This document shows positions 1-8,245 of a stretch of 8,635 bases of DNA, in pieces. The position numbers and the translations under genes were made by a program. Below the pieces are notes generated by a model that saw nothing but the letters and a program-made list of their open reading frames with translations, searched no databases and had not been told where the DNA came from. Position 1 is the first letter of the stretch; the number at the start of each line of letters is the position of its first letter. The DNA is from an uncultured Caulobacteraceae bacterium (lineage in GTDB: Bacteria; Pseudomonadota; Alphaproteobacteria; Caulobacterales; Caulobacteraceae): NCBI GenBank assembly GCA_903884915.1, contig CAISGS010000590.1, forward strand, positions 1-8,635, in the 5' to 3' direction.

Positions 1-907
1 GATTGGCCGCGTCTAAGGCCGGCGCCGCAAGGCCTGGCCCAGCGATTGCCAAGGCTGGCACATAGGTGCCACTGCCAAAGCGATAGAAGATGTGCAGGCC
101 AACCTGAGCCACGCGCAGCAGTTTAGCGCCCCACTCGGGTGACACGGATGTGGTGTGGAAGTGGGTGGCCTTGCCGACTTGGGAGACCGTCACGCCGTCA
201 AGGGCCCGCGACGCGACGCGCTCAGCCCGGTGCCAAGCGGCCCGGTCCAGAGGCAGCCGCATGGAGCCATCGCAAGCAAAGCTGAACTGACAGCCGCCGC
301 GATGATCCGCGCGCTGGAACACGACGCCGCAAATGGTCTTGGGGAAGGCGGGATGGCGGACACGGTTGAGCACCACCTGTGCCACAGCCGCTTGGCCAGA
401 TGGGGTTTCCCCACGCGCTTCGTAATAGACCGCTTGGGTCAGGCAGTCCAAATCCCGCGCGCCGGTCAGGGCGTTGAACCGCCCCCCGCGCAGAGGCGGC
501 AGGCTGAGCCGGGTCGTCTCGCTATAGCTTGCCCGCATCAGCAGGCCGCGCGCATCGATACGGCCTTGCGAACGACTGTCCGTGGTCGAGCGGCGCTCAA
601 GACGCAAGGCGAACAGGGCCGCTTGACGCTCTTGATCAACGTCCGTGGCCACGAAGTTCCGATCATGTCGGCGCGCAATATGCAAGGCGCCGGCGTCAGC
701 CATTCCGGCCTGCTCGGTTAATGCTGTGTCTGAAAAGCCCGACGATGCGGCATCAGCAAGGCGCTCAATCTTGGCATGGCTTGAAGCCGTTTGTGCCAGC
801 CCACCTGCGAGGTAGAGGCCACCGAGCGCCAATCCGAATGCCGATCCCAAAGAAGCGGCGACGACCAGCGCGCGCAGATCAGCGCGAGCGTCAGTTACAA
901 GGGTCAA
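1..907 (-). CDS. Membrane-anchored SleB-type cell wall hydrolase (3' end cut off by the window edge)
   Basis: Reading the minus strand gives about 302 residues open to the window edge. A hydrophobic segment at about residues 13-38 (ALVVAASLGSAFGLALGGLY onward) looks like a single signal-anchor helix. A low-complexity linker follows, then from about residue 154 a Hydrolase_2/SleB domain: DCLTQAVYYEARGE (E163 the likely catalytic glutamate, E167), AQVVLNRVRHPAFPKTICGV, and later a THFHTT motif before a YRFG motif. SleB-type enzymes are lytic transglycosylases or amidases that cut peptidoglycan; this one would act in the periplasm. No ATG lies in frame upstream of the membrane segment. I chose TTG at 907 because an AGGA sits about 10 bases upstream and the protein then begins just before the anchor. 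The only in-frame ATG (703) has no good ribosome site and would remove the anchor. Family call is firm; start and exact bond cleaved are not. Confidence 0.88.
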   Translation of the reverse strand, partial: MTLVTDARADLRALVVAASLGSAFGLALGGLYLAGGLAQTASSHAKIERLADAASSGFSDTALTEQAGMADAGALHIARRHDRNFVATDVDQERQAALFALRLERRSTTDSRSQGRIDARGLLMRASYSETTRLSLPPLRGGRFNALTGARDLDCLTQAVYYEARGETPSGQAAVAQVVLNRVRHPAFPKTICGVVFQRADHRGGCQFSFACDGSMRLPLDRAAWHRAERVASRALDGVTVSQVGKATHFHTTSVSPEWGAKLLRVAQVGLHIFYRFGSGTYVPALAIAGPGLAAPALDAAN

Positions 908-1312
908 AACTGTCTTATCCTGTACGGCGAGGGCCAGTGCGCCCCCCTGTAGTCGATGCCAAAACCCGATCTCTCTAAGGCCTTGATACCGGTGGCTGAA
1001 CCCGCTTGGGGTCCGAACCGCAGTCCGTCTTATGACGTCTATATGTCAGTCCTGAGGCAGACTCGCAACCGCTTGGCTCATTTCTAATCCGCGCAGAGTC
1101 GCAAGCTCAAACCGACCAAATCAGATTTTTTCAACCCAATCAGTGACTTATAAGATAGTTTTTACACGCTTAAATCGTGGAAATAAATTGGGGACAACCC
1201 CTTTGTCCACAAGGAATTTCGCCTTCCGTTGGAGAATCAGGGGGCGAATCGAGAATCGGTTGAGGGGATTCGCCCTTAAGCAGACCCCGGCCCGGAGTGG
1301 AGAGGCAAAGAC
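908..1312. other. Non-coding AT-rich stretch upstream of the hydrolase, with a GANTC cluster
   Basis: No credible gene is visible here. The part from about 1120 to 1195 is clearly richer in A and T than its surroundings. Six GANTC sites (CcrM methylase targets in Alphaproteobacteria) occur at 1060, 1096, 1234, 1246, 1253 and 1267, whereas fewer than one would be expected in 212 bp at even base composition. A short inverted repeat (GGACAA 1192-1197, TTGTCC 1203-1208) overlaps a DnaA-box-like nonamer TTGTCCACA at 1203-1211. The hydrolase promoter should lie here on the minus strand, but I cannot pick a convincing -35/-10 pair. Confidence 0.6.
1242..1275. repeat. Hairpin with GANTC sites in both arms and the loop
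   Basis: The arms GGGCGAATC (1242-1250) and GATTCGCCC (1267-1275) are perfect 9-bp reverse complements around a 16-base loop. Each arm contains a GANTC site and the loop contains a third (1253-1257). There is no T-tract on either strand, so it is not a standard intrinsic terminator. It could be an operator, a structured end of a transcript or a methylation-sensitive site; the sequence does not decide between these. Confidence 0.6.
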
Positions 1313-1317
1313 CTAAG

Positions 1318-1416
1318 GCGTCATTGCGAGGCGTGAAACGCCGAAGCAACCTAGGGCAATATCAACTCCGGTCCGTGTCAGTCCCCTGGGTTGCTTCGCT
1401 TCACTCGCAATGACGC
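1318..1416. repeat. Dispersed palindromic repeat, GCGTCATTGCGAG family, complete copy
   Basis: The ends GCGTCATTGCGAG (1318-1330) and CTCGCAATGACGC (1404-1416) are exact reverse complements. The inner parts GAAGCAACCTAGGG and CCCTGGGTTGCTTC also pair with one mismatch, so the whole 99 bp can fold as one long hairpin. Its conceptual translation gives the ERSEA/AKRSNP-like strings often misannotated as small proteins in many bacterial genomes. The right half recurs at 8453-8496. It has no coding capacity and is probably a non-autonomous repeat. Confidence 0.8.
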
Positions 1417-1427
1417 GGTATATCAAA

Positions 1428-1506
1428 GCCCTTTCCCCCCGTGAGGGGGAGAGGGTTGGGAGTGGGGGGAGGGTCATCCACCAACCCCACCGCCGCGTTC
1501 CCCGCG
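1428..1506. repeat. GC-rich repeat of the GAGAGGGTTGGG family plus a short GCCGCGTTCCCCGCG block
   Basis: A CCCTTTCCCCCC / GGGGGAGAGGG stem (about 1429-1456) is followed by GTTGGG, a G-rich run, and a TCATCCACnAACCCC block. Essentially the same succession recurs at 8262-8305. The next 15 bases, GCCGCGTTCCCCGCG (1492-1506), recur exactly at 8517-8531. These are intergenic repeats, not genes. Confidence 0.7.
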
Positions 1507-1541
1507 AAGGGGGCAGCGGGCCGCGTACCACCGGAGTTCAC

Positions 1542-1574
1542 GGGTCTGGGTCCCCGCCTTAGCGGGGAAGACGG
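1542..1574. repeat. Short palindromic repeat, GGTCTGGGTCCCCGCC family, copy 1
   Basis: This 33-bp unit contains a CCCCGC / GCGGGG hairpin around a CTTA loop and matches 8354-8386 at 32 of 33 positions. Its reverse strand translates to the FPAKAGTQ-like string typical of a REP-like family found dispersed in many proteobacterial genomes. Confidence 0.75.
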
Positions 1575-1605
1575 AAGGGGTAGACCCCCTTTGATGCTTT
1601 GCGCC

Positions 1606-1676
1606 ACTTCCCCCAAAGGAGGAAGATTTTCTATTCTAAGATCTTCCCCCTTTGGGGGAAGTACCGGCGAAGCCGG
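1606..1676. repeat. Nested inverted repeats just downstream of rpoD; possible transcript end
   Basis: Arms 1606-1627 and 1641-1662 are 22-bp reverse complements with a single mismatch around a 13-base AT-rich loop. The right arm by itself is also a perfect hairpin (CTTCCCCC TTT GGGGGAAG, 1643-1661), and a CCGGCTTCGCCGG stem lies at 1664-1676. On the minus strand these structures begin about 30 bases after the rpoD stop codon, so they probably stabilise or end the rpoD mRNA. No long U-tract follows, so a classical intrinsic terminator is not shown. Confidence 0.55.
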
Positions 1677-1705
1677 GGTAGGGGGACTTCAGCCCCCCAA
1701 TCCCT

Positions 1706-3643
<1,938 letters not shown>

Positions 3644-3656
3644 GTGCATCTCCGGT

Positions 3657-3682
3657 CCTGACGGCGCGCAGCACGCGTCAGG
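3657..3682 (-). promoter_or_regulatory. Hairpin in the rpoD leader, just upstream of the ribosome site
   Basis: CCTGACG (3657-3663) and CGTCAGG (3676-3682) form a perfect 7-bp stem with a 12-base GC-rich loop that can pair further. On the transcript it ends about five bases before the GGAG of rpoD. In Escherichia coli the dnaG-rpoD junction is a known mRNA processing point, so a processing or translational-control role here is a reasonable inference but is not shown. Confidence 0.45.
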
Positions 3683-3689
3683 AAAATGG

Positions 3690-3707
3690 CTAAGGGCGGC
3701 CCGTCAA
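3690..3707 (-). promoter_or_regulatory. Possible internal promoter for rpoD (good -35, weak -10)
   Basis: TTGACG on the minus strand (3702-3707) is an exact alphaproteobacterial housekeeping -35 hexamer and sits 11 bases beyond the dnaG stop codon. The downstream sequence (AGCCATTTTC, about 3682-3691) matches a -10 poorly. An rpoD-proximal promoter would let sigma be made independently of primase, as in other bacteria, but this call is tentative. Confidence 0.3.
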
Positions 3708-3718
3708 GGCCCCTGCGC

Positions 3719-5656
3719 TCAGGGATCGACGTCCGTCCAAAAGGTTCCAGTCTTGATCGCACGACGTAGACCGTCCCGTTCCAGCTTCAACCGCATGAAC
3801 TCTGCTGCGTCGGAAACGTTAGCGTCATCGCCCGAACCCAGTCCGGATTTTGCCGCCAATAGGGCACGTTCCAGCGCAGCCATTCGGATGAGACCATCGA
3901 AGGCGTGCGACCATTGGGACTTAGCATCTGCGAGCGAAGCATCCTGGTTCAGGAAAGGGGCGCCTGCATTGAGGGCCGCCTTATCGATCTCGCTCAGCAA
4001 AATACTGAATCCTACAGACGCCAGATGGCGTGTGAGGGCCTCTGTGTCAAGAACGTCACTGTCCAGACGCAGACGAATGATTTCTTTAGCCAAGTCGTCC
4101 AGTGCTTGATCCCCAAAGCCATGGACCTGCAAAACCTCCAAAACCGGGTCAAGCCAGGCAGGATTTAGCAGTGCAGCTTGGGCGACCGCGGCGACCAAAG
4201 GATCGAGGGACGCCGACAGACGCCGCGCCGCCGCGCGCCCTTCTTGGGTATTGATCAGGGGCGGAACATAGGGGCCCGAGCCTGGCTTTCGCGGCACGAA
4301 GGGTGCCCGCACGGCTCGGTTTTGGCCATAGCCGCCCTGCCCTGCCCCTTGAGCTGGCGCATTAAGCGCATCAACGCGGCGCAGGAGATCATTGCGATAT
4401 TCTTGCGACAGGTCCTTGTCTTGGATGGTCGCGGCTGCTGCTCTGAGCCGTGCCTTTAGACCCGCGCGCCGCTCTGGCGTATCCAGCGGCTCGGCATCGC
4501 GTTGCAGAGCGAACAGGGCCTCTACGAATGGAACAGTCTGGGACAGTTGCGCCTTGAGCGCCGCAGCCCCCTGTTCACGCAGCACATCATCCGGGTCCTT
4601 GCCGCCGGTGACGATGGCAAAGCGCAAGGATCGGCCAGCCTTGAGAAGCGGCATAGCCCGCTCGATAGAGCGCGCGGCCGCCCTTTGGCCTGCACCGTCA
4701 CCGTCAAAGCAAAGGGTCGGTTCGGGGTGGAGACGCCAGAGCCGCTCCATCTGCTGTTCAGTCAGGGCCGTTCCCATCGGGGCCACGGCGGCCACGCCTG
4801 CGCGCTGACAGGCAATGACGTCCATATAGCCCTCGACCACTACCAGCCCGACATCGACCGGCCCACCCGTCGAAGCCGCCCCGACGGAGCCGGTGGAGAG
4901 AAGCTTGCGCGCTTCAAACAGGCCATAGAGCAGGTCACCCTTATGAAAGATGTCCGTCTCAGGCCCGTTGAGATATTTGGCCCGCGCTTGAGGATCGAGC
5001 GCCCGCCCGCCGAACGAGACCACCTTGCCCCTCGGATCGGTGATCGGGAACATGATCCGGTCGCGGAACCGGTCATAGGGCGCGCCGCCATCTTCGGGCG
5101 CGATCAAGAGACCGGCCTCGACCAGTTCGCGCGGCTGAGCCCCCTTGGCGACCAGATAATCCTTCAAGGCCGTGCGACCGGCAGGGGCATAACCAATGCC
5201 AAAGCGGGTGCGGTCAGCCTCTGGCAGGGCGCGCCGATCCAGATAGGCCCGCGCCTCTGTGCCGACAGGGCGGCGCAGTTCGGCCTCATACCAGGCCGCC
5301 GCGAGAACCAGCCAATCGGTCAGGGACTGTTGCTGCTTCTCGCGCTGGATCGCTTGAGGGTCCTGCGCGGGCAAGGGCACCCCGGCCTCAGCGGCCAAGC
5401 GCTCGACCGCCTCCATGAAGCTGAGGCGCTCCGTTTCCTGCAGGAAGCTGATCAGGTCGCCATGTTTTCCGCTCGAAAAACAATGGTAGAAGCCCTTGTC
5501 ATCATTGACGAAAAAGGACGGCGATTTTTCCTTGGTGAAGGGTGACAGGCCCGCATATTCACGCCCCTGCCGCCGCAGCTTCACCGTTTTTCCGATCACA
5601 TCGGAGAGGCGAAGGCGGGACTTGATCTCATCAAGGAAGCGGTCATCGAAGCGCAC
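3719..5656 (-). CDS. dnaG: DNA primase DnaG with a degenerate zinc-binding domain
   Basis: DnaG makes the RNA primers for replication. The 645-residue protein has the usual order: N-terminal zinc-binding fold (about 1-95), catalytic core with TOPRIM motifs (E275 in VVVEGYMDV, D318 and D320 in CFDGDGAG, D354/D356 in GGKDPDD), then a C-terminal region expected to contact DnaB helicase. The family pattern Cys-x2-His-x17-Cys-x2-Cys reads Ser38-x2-Thr41-x17-Cys59-x2-Ser62, so three of four zinc ligands are missing while the surrounding residues (PF..EKSPSF, YHCF.SG..GD) are kept. The start is GTG at 5656. No Shine-Dalgarno is visible upstream and the preceding gene stops 7 bases away, which suggests translational coupling. 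rpoD follows on the same strand. Function is firm; the state of the zinc fold is the open point. Confidence 0.96.
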   Translation of the reverse strand: MRFDDRFLDEIKSRLRLSDVIGKTVKLRRQGREYAGLSPFTKEKSPSFFVNDDKGFYHCFSSGKHGDLISFLQETERLSFMEAVERLAAEAGVPLPAQDPQAIQREKQQQSLTDWLVLAAAWYEAELRRPVGTEARAYLDRRALPEADRTRFGIGYAPAGRTALKDYLVAKGAQPRELVEAGLLIAPEDGGAPYDRFRDRIMFPITDPRGKVVSFGGRALDPQARAKYLNGPETDIFHKGDLLYGLFEARKLLSTGSVGAASTGGPVDVGLVVVEGYMDVIACQRAGVAAVAPMGTALTEQQMERLWRLHPEPTLCFDGDGAGQRAAARSIERAMPLLKAGRSLRFAIVTGGKDPDDVLREQGAAALKAQLSQTVPFVEALFALQRDAEPLDTPERRAGLKARLRAAAATIQDKDLSQEYRNDLLRRVDALNAPAQGAGQGGYGQNRAVRAPFVPRKPGSGPYVPPLINTQEGRAAARRLSASLDPLVAAVAQAALLNPAWLDPVLEVLQVHGFGDQALDDLAKEIIRLRLDSDVLDTEALTRHLASVGFSILLSEIDKAALNAGAPFLNQDASLADAKSQWSHAFDGLIRMAALERALLAAKSGLGSGDDANVSDAAEFMRLKLERDGLRRAIKTGTFWTDVDP

Positions 5657-5663
5657 GAAGAGA

Positions 5664-6404
5664 CTATAGCGCTGCTTGACCGGGGCTGCACCCCCCCTCA
5701 GCCATCAGACGCTCGACCATCGCCACCCAGTCGGGCACTTCTGAGATCGAGGCCAGTTGCACATATCGTGGATGGTCCAGTGGCGGTTCAGCCAACTCGT
5801 GCGCCCACGTCATGACATAGGGGATATAGGCCGCCCAAGCGCCCGCCTCGATGGGGGGCAGGATGTCGGACTTGACCGAATTGCCGATCATCACGGCACG
5901 GTCGGCACCGGGACCATGACGCGAGAAGATGGCGCTGTAGCAGGCGGGGGTTTTCTCCGAGACCACCTCGACCCCATGGAACAGGTCTCCTAGGCCTGAT
6001 CTCGCCAGCTTATTTTCTTGATCGAACAGATCGCCCTTGGTGATCAGGACCAGCCGCCAACGCGCCGCTAGCGCCGTCAAGGCCGCCTCAACGCCGGGCA
6101 AGGGCTCGACCGGATGGGACAGCATTTCGCGGCCAGCCGCCAAGACCTCTCGCGTCACCGCCGCTGGAATATCCCCGCCGGTCAGTTCCAGCGCCGTCTC
6201 AAGCATCGACAGGGTAAAGCCCTTGATCCCATAGCCATAGAACTGAAGGTTCTTGCGCTCCATCGCCGCCAGACGCTCCAGCAGATGGTCCTCATCGGCC
6301 CATGGCTTGAGCAGGTCCGCAAACCGCGCCTGGGTCAGCCGAAACACCGTCTCATTGTGCCAAAGCGTATCATCAGCATCGATGCCGACTGTGGTGATGG
6401 TCAT
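5664..6404 (-). CDS. HAD-superfamily hydrolase (probable small-molecule phosphatase)
   Basis: This 246-residue protein has all four HAD motifs in order: motif I GIDADDT with nucleophile D9 and acid/base D11; motif II threonine T122 in LVLITKGD; motif III lysine K151 in VVSEKTP; motif IV D180 in VMIGNSVKSDI. The segment between motifs I and II (about 15-100) fits an alpha-helical cap that would select the substrate. HAD phosphatases of this kind (COG1011-like) dephosphorylate metabolites through a phospho-aspartate; the substrate cannot be read from sequence. The start is ATG at 6404, with a modest AAGG about seven bases upstream and a strong promoter candidate before that. It is the first gene of a probable HAD-dnaG-rpoD operon, only 7 bases before dnaG, a place taken by rpsU in Escherichia coli. 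A role linked to nucleotide pools is possible but speculative. Confidence 0.88.
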   Translation of the reverse strand: MTITTVGIDADDTLWHNETVFRLTQARFADLLKPWADEDHLLERLAAMERKNLQFYGYGIKGFTLSMLETALELTGGDIPAAVTREVLAAGREMLSHPVEPLPGVEAALTALAARWRLVLITKGDLFDQENKLARSGLGDLFHGVEVVSEKTPACYSAIFSRHGPGADRAVMIGNSVKSDILPPIEAGAWAAYIPYVMTWAHELAEPPLDHPRYVQLASISEVPDWVAMVERLMAEGGCSPGQAAL

Positions 6405-6430
6405 GGGGAAGCCTTTTGCCTATTGCCGCC

Positions 6431-6459
6431 CTTATAGAAGAGTCGAATGATCCCGTCAT
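6431..6459 (-). promoter_or_regulatory. Sigma-70 promoter for the HAD-dnaG-rpoD operon
   Basis: On the minus strand ATGACG (6454-6459) is followed by a 17-base spacer and TATAAG (6431-6436), each hexamer one base off the consensus used by alphaproteobacterial housekeeping sigma. Transcription would start near 6424, about 20 bases before the HAD ATG. A GANTC site (6440-6444) lies in the spacer, so CcrM methylation could touch this promoter. Confidence 0.6.
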
Positions 6460-6462
6460 GGC

Positions 6463-6491
6463 TTGACCCGAGGCCGCCTCGCCCCTAGTAA
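6463..6491 (+). promoter_or_regulatory. Candidate carA promoter with a palindrome filling the spacer
   Basis: TTGACC (6463-6468) and TAGTAA (6486-6491) are separated by 17 bases. The -35 is good and the -10 weak. The spacer begins with the perfect interrupted palindrome CGAGGC-C-GCCTCG (6469-6481), an operator-like placement where a bound repressor would block polymerase. The -35 is only 3 bp from the -35 of the divergent HAD promoter. The predicted leader is about 110 bases long. Confidence 0.4.
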
Positions 6492-6606
6492 CGCCTCCGT
6501 TTGTCCGGCGGGGCGCTTTCCTGCCGATTCCATGACATAGTGCCCGTCAGGACGACCGTTTGGCCGCCCATTGCCGTGCCCAGTCGCAACCGGAGGCGCT
6601 TGTTAC

Positions 6607-7773
6607 ATGACCGCAAAGCTGATGTCTGGCGCAACGGGCGTTTTGGTTCTGGCCGATGGAACCGTTCTTCAAGGGATCGGGGTCGGAGCCGTCGGCGACG
6701 CTCTGGGCGAGGTCTGCTTCAACACCGCTATGACTGGCTATCAGGAGATCCTCACCGATCCGTCCTATATGGCCCAGATCGTCGCCTTCACCTTCCCCCA
6801 TATTGGCAATGTCGGCGTCAATGGCGAGGACCTTGAAGAGTTCGGCCAAGGCGCGGTCACCGCCGCGCGCGGCGCGATCTTCCGCGATGTTCCAACCCCG
6901 CCTGCCAACTGGCGCTCCGAGGGTGATCTGGCCGGATGGATGGCCAAGCGCGGCGTGGTCGGTCTGGCCGGGGTCGATACCCGCGCCCTGACCCGCGTCA
7001 TTCGCGATAAGGGCATGCCGCACGGCGTCATCGCCCACAGCCCCGATGGTCAGTTCGATCTAGACGCTCTGGTCGCTAAGGCCAAGGCTTGGAGCGGCAT
7101 TGTCGGTCTGGATCTGGCCAAGGATGCGAGCTGCACCCAGCCCTTCACCTTCGACGAAGGCCTTTGGACCTGGCCGGAGGGCTATGCCAAGGCCGGGCAA
7201 CCCAAATATCAGGTTGTGGTCATCGACTATGGCGTTAAGCGCAACATTCTGCGCTCCCTGACCAGCATCGGCGCCCATGTCACGGTCGTTCCCGCCGACA
7301 CCAGCGCCGCCGACATTTTGGCCCGCAACCCCGATGGCATTTTGCTGTCCAATGGTCCCGGCGATCCGGCAGCGACCGGCACCTATAGCGTGCCAGAAAT
7401 CCAAGCCCTGGTTGCCAGTGGCAAGCCCGTCTTCGGCATCTGCCTTGGCCATCAGATGCTGGCGCTGGCCCTCGGTGCCAAGACCGCCAAGATGGATCAA
7501 GGCCACCACGGGGCCAATCACCCGGTCAAGGACCTGACCACCGGCAAGGTCGAGATCGTGTCGATGAACCACGGCTTTACGGTCGACCGCGACAGCCTGC
7601 CCTCCGGCGTCGAAGAGACCCATGTGTCCCTGTTCGATGGCACCAATGCCGGGATCGCCCTGACAGGAAAGCCTGTCTTCAGCGTCCAACACCACCCCGA
7701 AGCCTCCCCCGGACCGACAGATTCGCTCTACATTTTCCAGCGGTTCGCCGATTTGATGGACGCGAAGGCTTAG
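6607..7773 (+). CDS. carA: Carbamoyl-phosphate synthetase small (glutaminase) subunit CarA
   Basis: CarA hydrolyses glutamine and passes ammonia to CarB, which makes carbamoyl phosphate for arginine and pyrimidine synthesis in the cytoplasm. The 388-residue protein has the CarA-specific N-terminal domain (about 8-140, with [20 protein letters not shown] and the GVDTRALTR motif) and a class I glutamine amidotransferase domain (about 202-385): LSNGPGDP, nucleophile C279 in FGICLGHQM, and H363/E365 of the triad in [10 protein letters not shown]. Length is normal for the family. The ATG at 6607 is chosen because GGAGG lies 10 bases upstream and the resulting N-terminus fits the family; a TTG at 6571 would add twelve unlikely residues. 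carB is not adjacent, so the two subunits are probably encoded apart in this genome. A GC-rich hairpin follows the stop codon. Confidence 0.97.
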   Translation: MTAKLMSGATGVLVLADGTVLQGIGVGAVGDALGEVCFNTAMTGYQEILTDPSYMAQIVAFTFPHIGNVGVNGEDLEEFGQGAVTAARGAIFRDVPTPPANWRSEGDLAGWMAKRGVVGLAGVDTRALTRVIRDKGMPHGVIAHSPDGQFDLDALVAKAKAWSGIVGLDLAKDASCTQPFTFDEGLWTWPEGYAKAGQPKYQVVVIDYGVKRNILRSLTSIGAHVTVVPADTSAADILARNPDGILLSNGPGDPAATGTYSVPEIQALVASGKPVFGICLGHQMLALALGAKTAKMDQGHHGANHPVKDLTTGKVEIVSMNHGFTVDRDSLPSGVEETHVSLFDGTNAGIALTGKPVFSVQHHPEASPGPTDSLYIFQRFADLMDAKA

Positions 7774-7795
7774 CCCTCAACCGTCAAAAACAAGG

Positions 7796-7877
7796 CCCTC
7801 ACCCAACCCTCTCCCACAGGGAGAGGGCTTCCGCCTTCTTAGCCCTCGCCCCCTCGGGAGAGATGGTTGGGTGAGGG
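7796..7877. terminator. Hairpins between the convergent carA and DUF559 genes; likely transcript ends
   Basis: CCCTCTCCC-ACA-GGGAGAGGG (7807-7827) is a perfect 9-bp stem, preceded by an A-rich stretch and followed by a pyrimidine-rich CTTCCGCCTTCTT, which makes it a fair terminator for carA. A larger inverted repeat pairs 7796-7815 with 7856-7877 (20 versus 22 bases, near-perfect) and would enclose it. There is no long T-run, so termination efficiency is uncertain. The sequence belongs to the same repeat family as the flanks of the DUF559 gene. Confidence 0.5.
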
Positions 7878-8222
7878 GGCCTCGGAGCCGCACGATCGGT
7901 AGATTTGATCACAGACCGCCCCAATATCCGCCAAAACCTCGTGGTTCCAAAAGCGCATCACGCGCCATCCCATCTGCGCCAAATTCTCTGAACGGCGTTC
8001 ATCATAGATATTGGCGTCGGAATGCTGGCCTCCATCCAACTCGATGATCAAAAGGGCCTCGACGCACGCAAAGTCAGCGATGTAACGCCCGATAGCGACC
8101 TGACGACGCCACTTCCAGCCCCCCAGTTGCCGGTTTCGCAACCTTCCCCACAGAAGCCCTTCAACCCGGGTGGCCTCTGCTCGCAGCCTTTTGGCCCGGT
8201 CGGTCAGGACGGTGTTGCGCAT
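7839..8222 (-). CDS. DUF559-family endonuclease-like protein
   Basis: The 127-residue protein matches the DUF559 pattern: an N-terminal helical part with AKRLRAEATRVEGLLWGRLRNRQLGG split over residues 10-35, then WRRQVAIGRYIADFACVE (D50), the core IIELDGGQH (E61, D63, H67), a YDERRSENLAQMGWRVMRFW segment and a final NHEVL helix. The family is related to very-short-patch repair (Vsr-like) and PD-(D/E)xK nucleases; D50, E61 and D63 are the likely metal ligands by analogy. Its biological role is not established. ATG at 8222 is chosen because GGAGGG sits a few bases upstream; an in-frame start at 8288 would lie inside a repeat. The last 13 residues (APSPNHLSRGGEG) are encoded by a copy of that repeat. 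The gene is intact, converges on carA and sits between 39-bp direct repeats, which suggests spread as a cassette. Confidence 0.88.
   Translation of the reverse strand: MRNTVLTDRAKRLRAEATRVEGLLWGRLRNRQLGGWKWRRQVAIGRYIADFACVEALLIIELDGGQHSDANIYDERRSENLAQMGWRVMRFWNHEVLADIGAVCDQIYRSCGSEAPSPNHLSRGGEG
7841..7879. repeat. 39-bp direct repeat, copy 1 (overlaps the 3' end of the DUF559 gene)
   Basis: It matches 8246-8284 at 37 of 39 positions in the same orientation. It begins AGCCCTCGCCCCCTCGGG and ends GGTTGGGTGAGGGGG. It encodes the C-terminal tail of the DUF559 protein and the first base of its TAA overlaps it. The 405-bp offset to copy 2 is a multiple of three. Confidence 0.85.
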
Positions 8223-8245
8223 CAACCCTCCAAAAACATAGATAA

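Noticed and set aside
155..978. Plus-strand open frames of 188 and 149 codons opposite the hydrolase
   Set aside because: They are antisense shadows of the cell wall hydrolase frame, which has clear SleB motifs; the plus-strand products show no recognisable domain.
1120..1211. Replication origin
   Set aside because: Only one imperfect DnaA box is present, with no array of boxes or origin-linked genes.
1318..1574. CRISPR array
   Set aside because: The repeats belong to different families, are not regularly spaced and have no spacers of even length; no cas genes are present.
4502..5545. A 347-codon plus-strand open frame across dnaG
   Set aside because: It is antisense to the TOPRIM and zinc-fold parts of DnaG, has arginine-rich low-complexity content and no supporting motif.
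7060..7695. A 211-codon minus-strand open frame across carA
   Set aside because: It is antisense to the amidotransferase domain of CarA and shows no independent motif.
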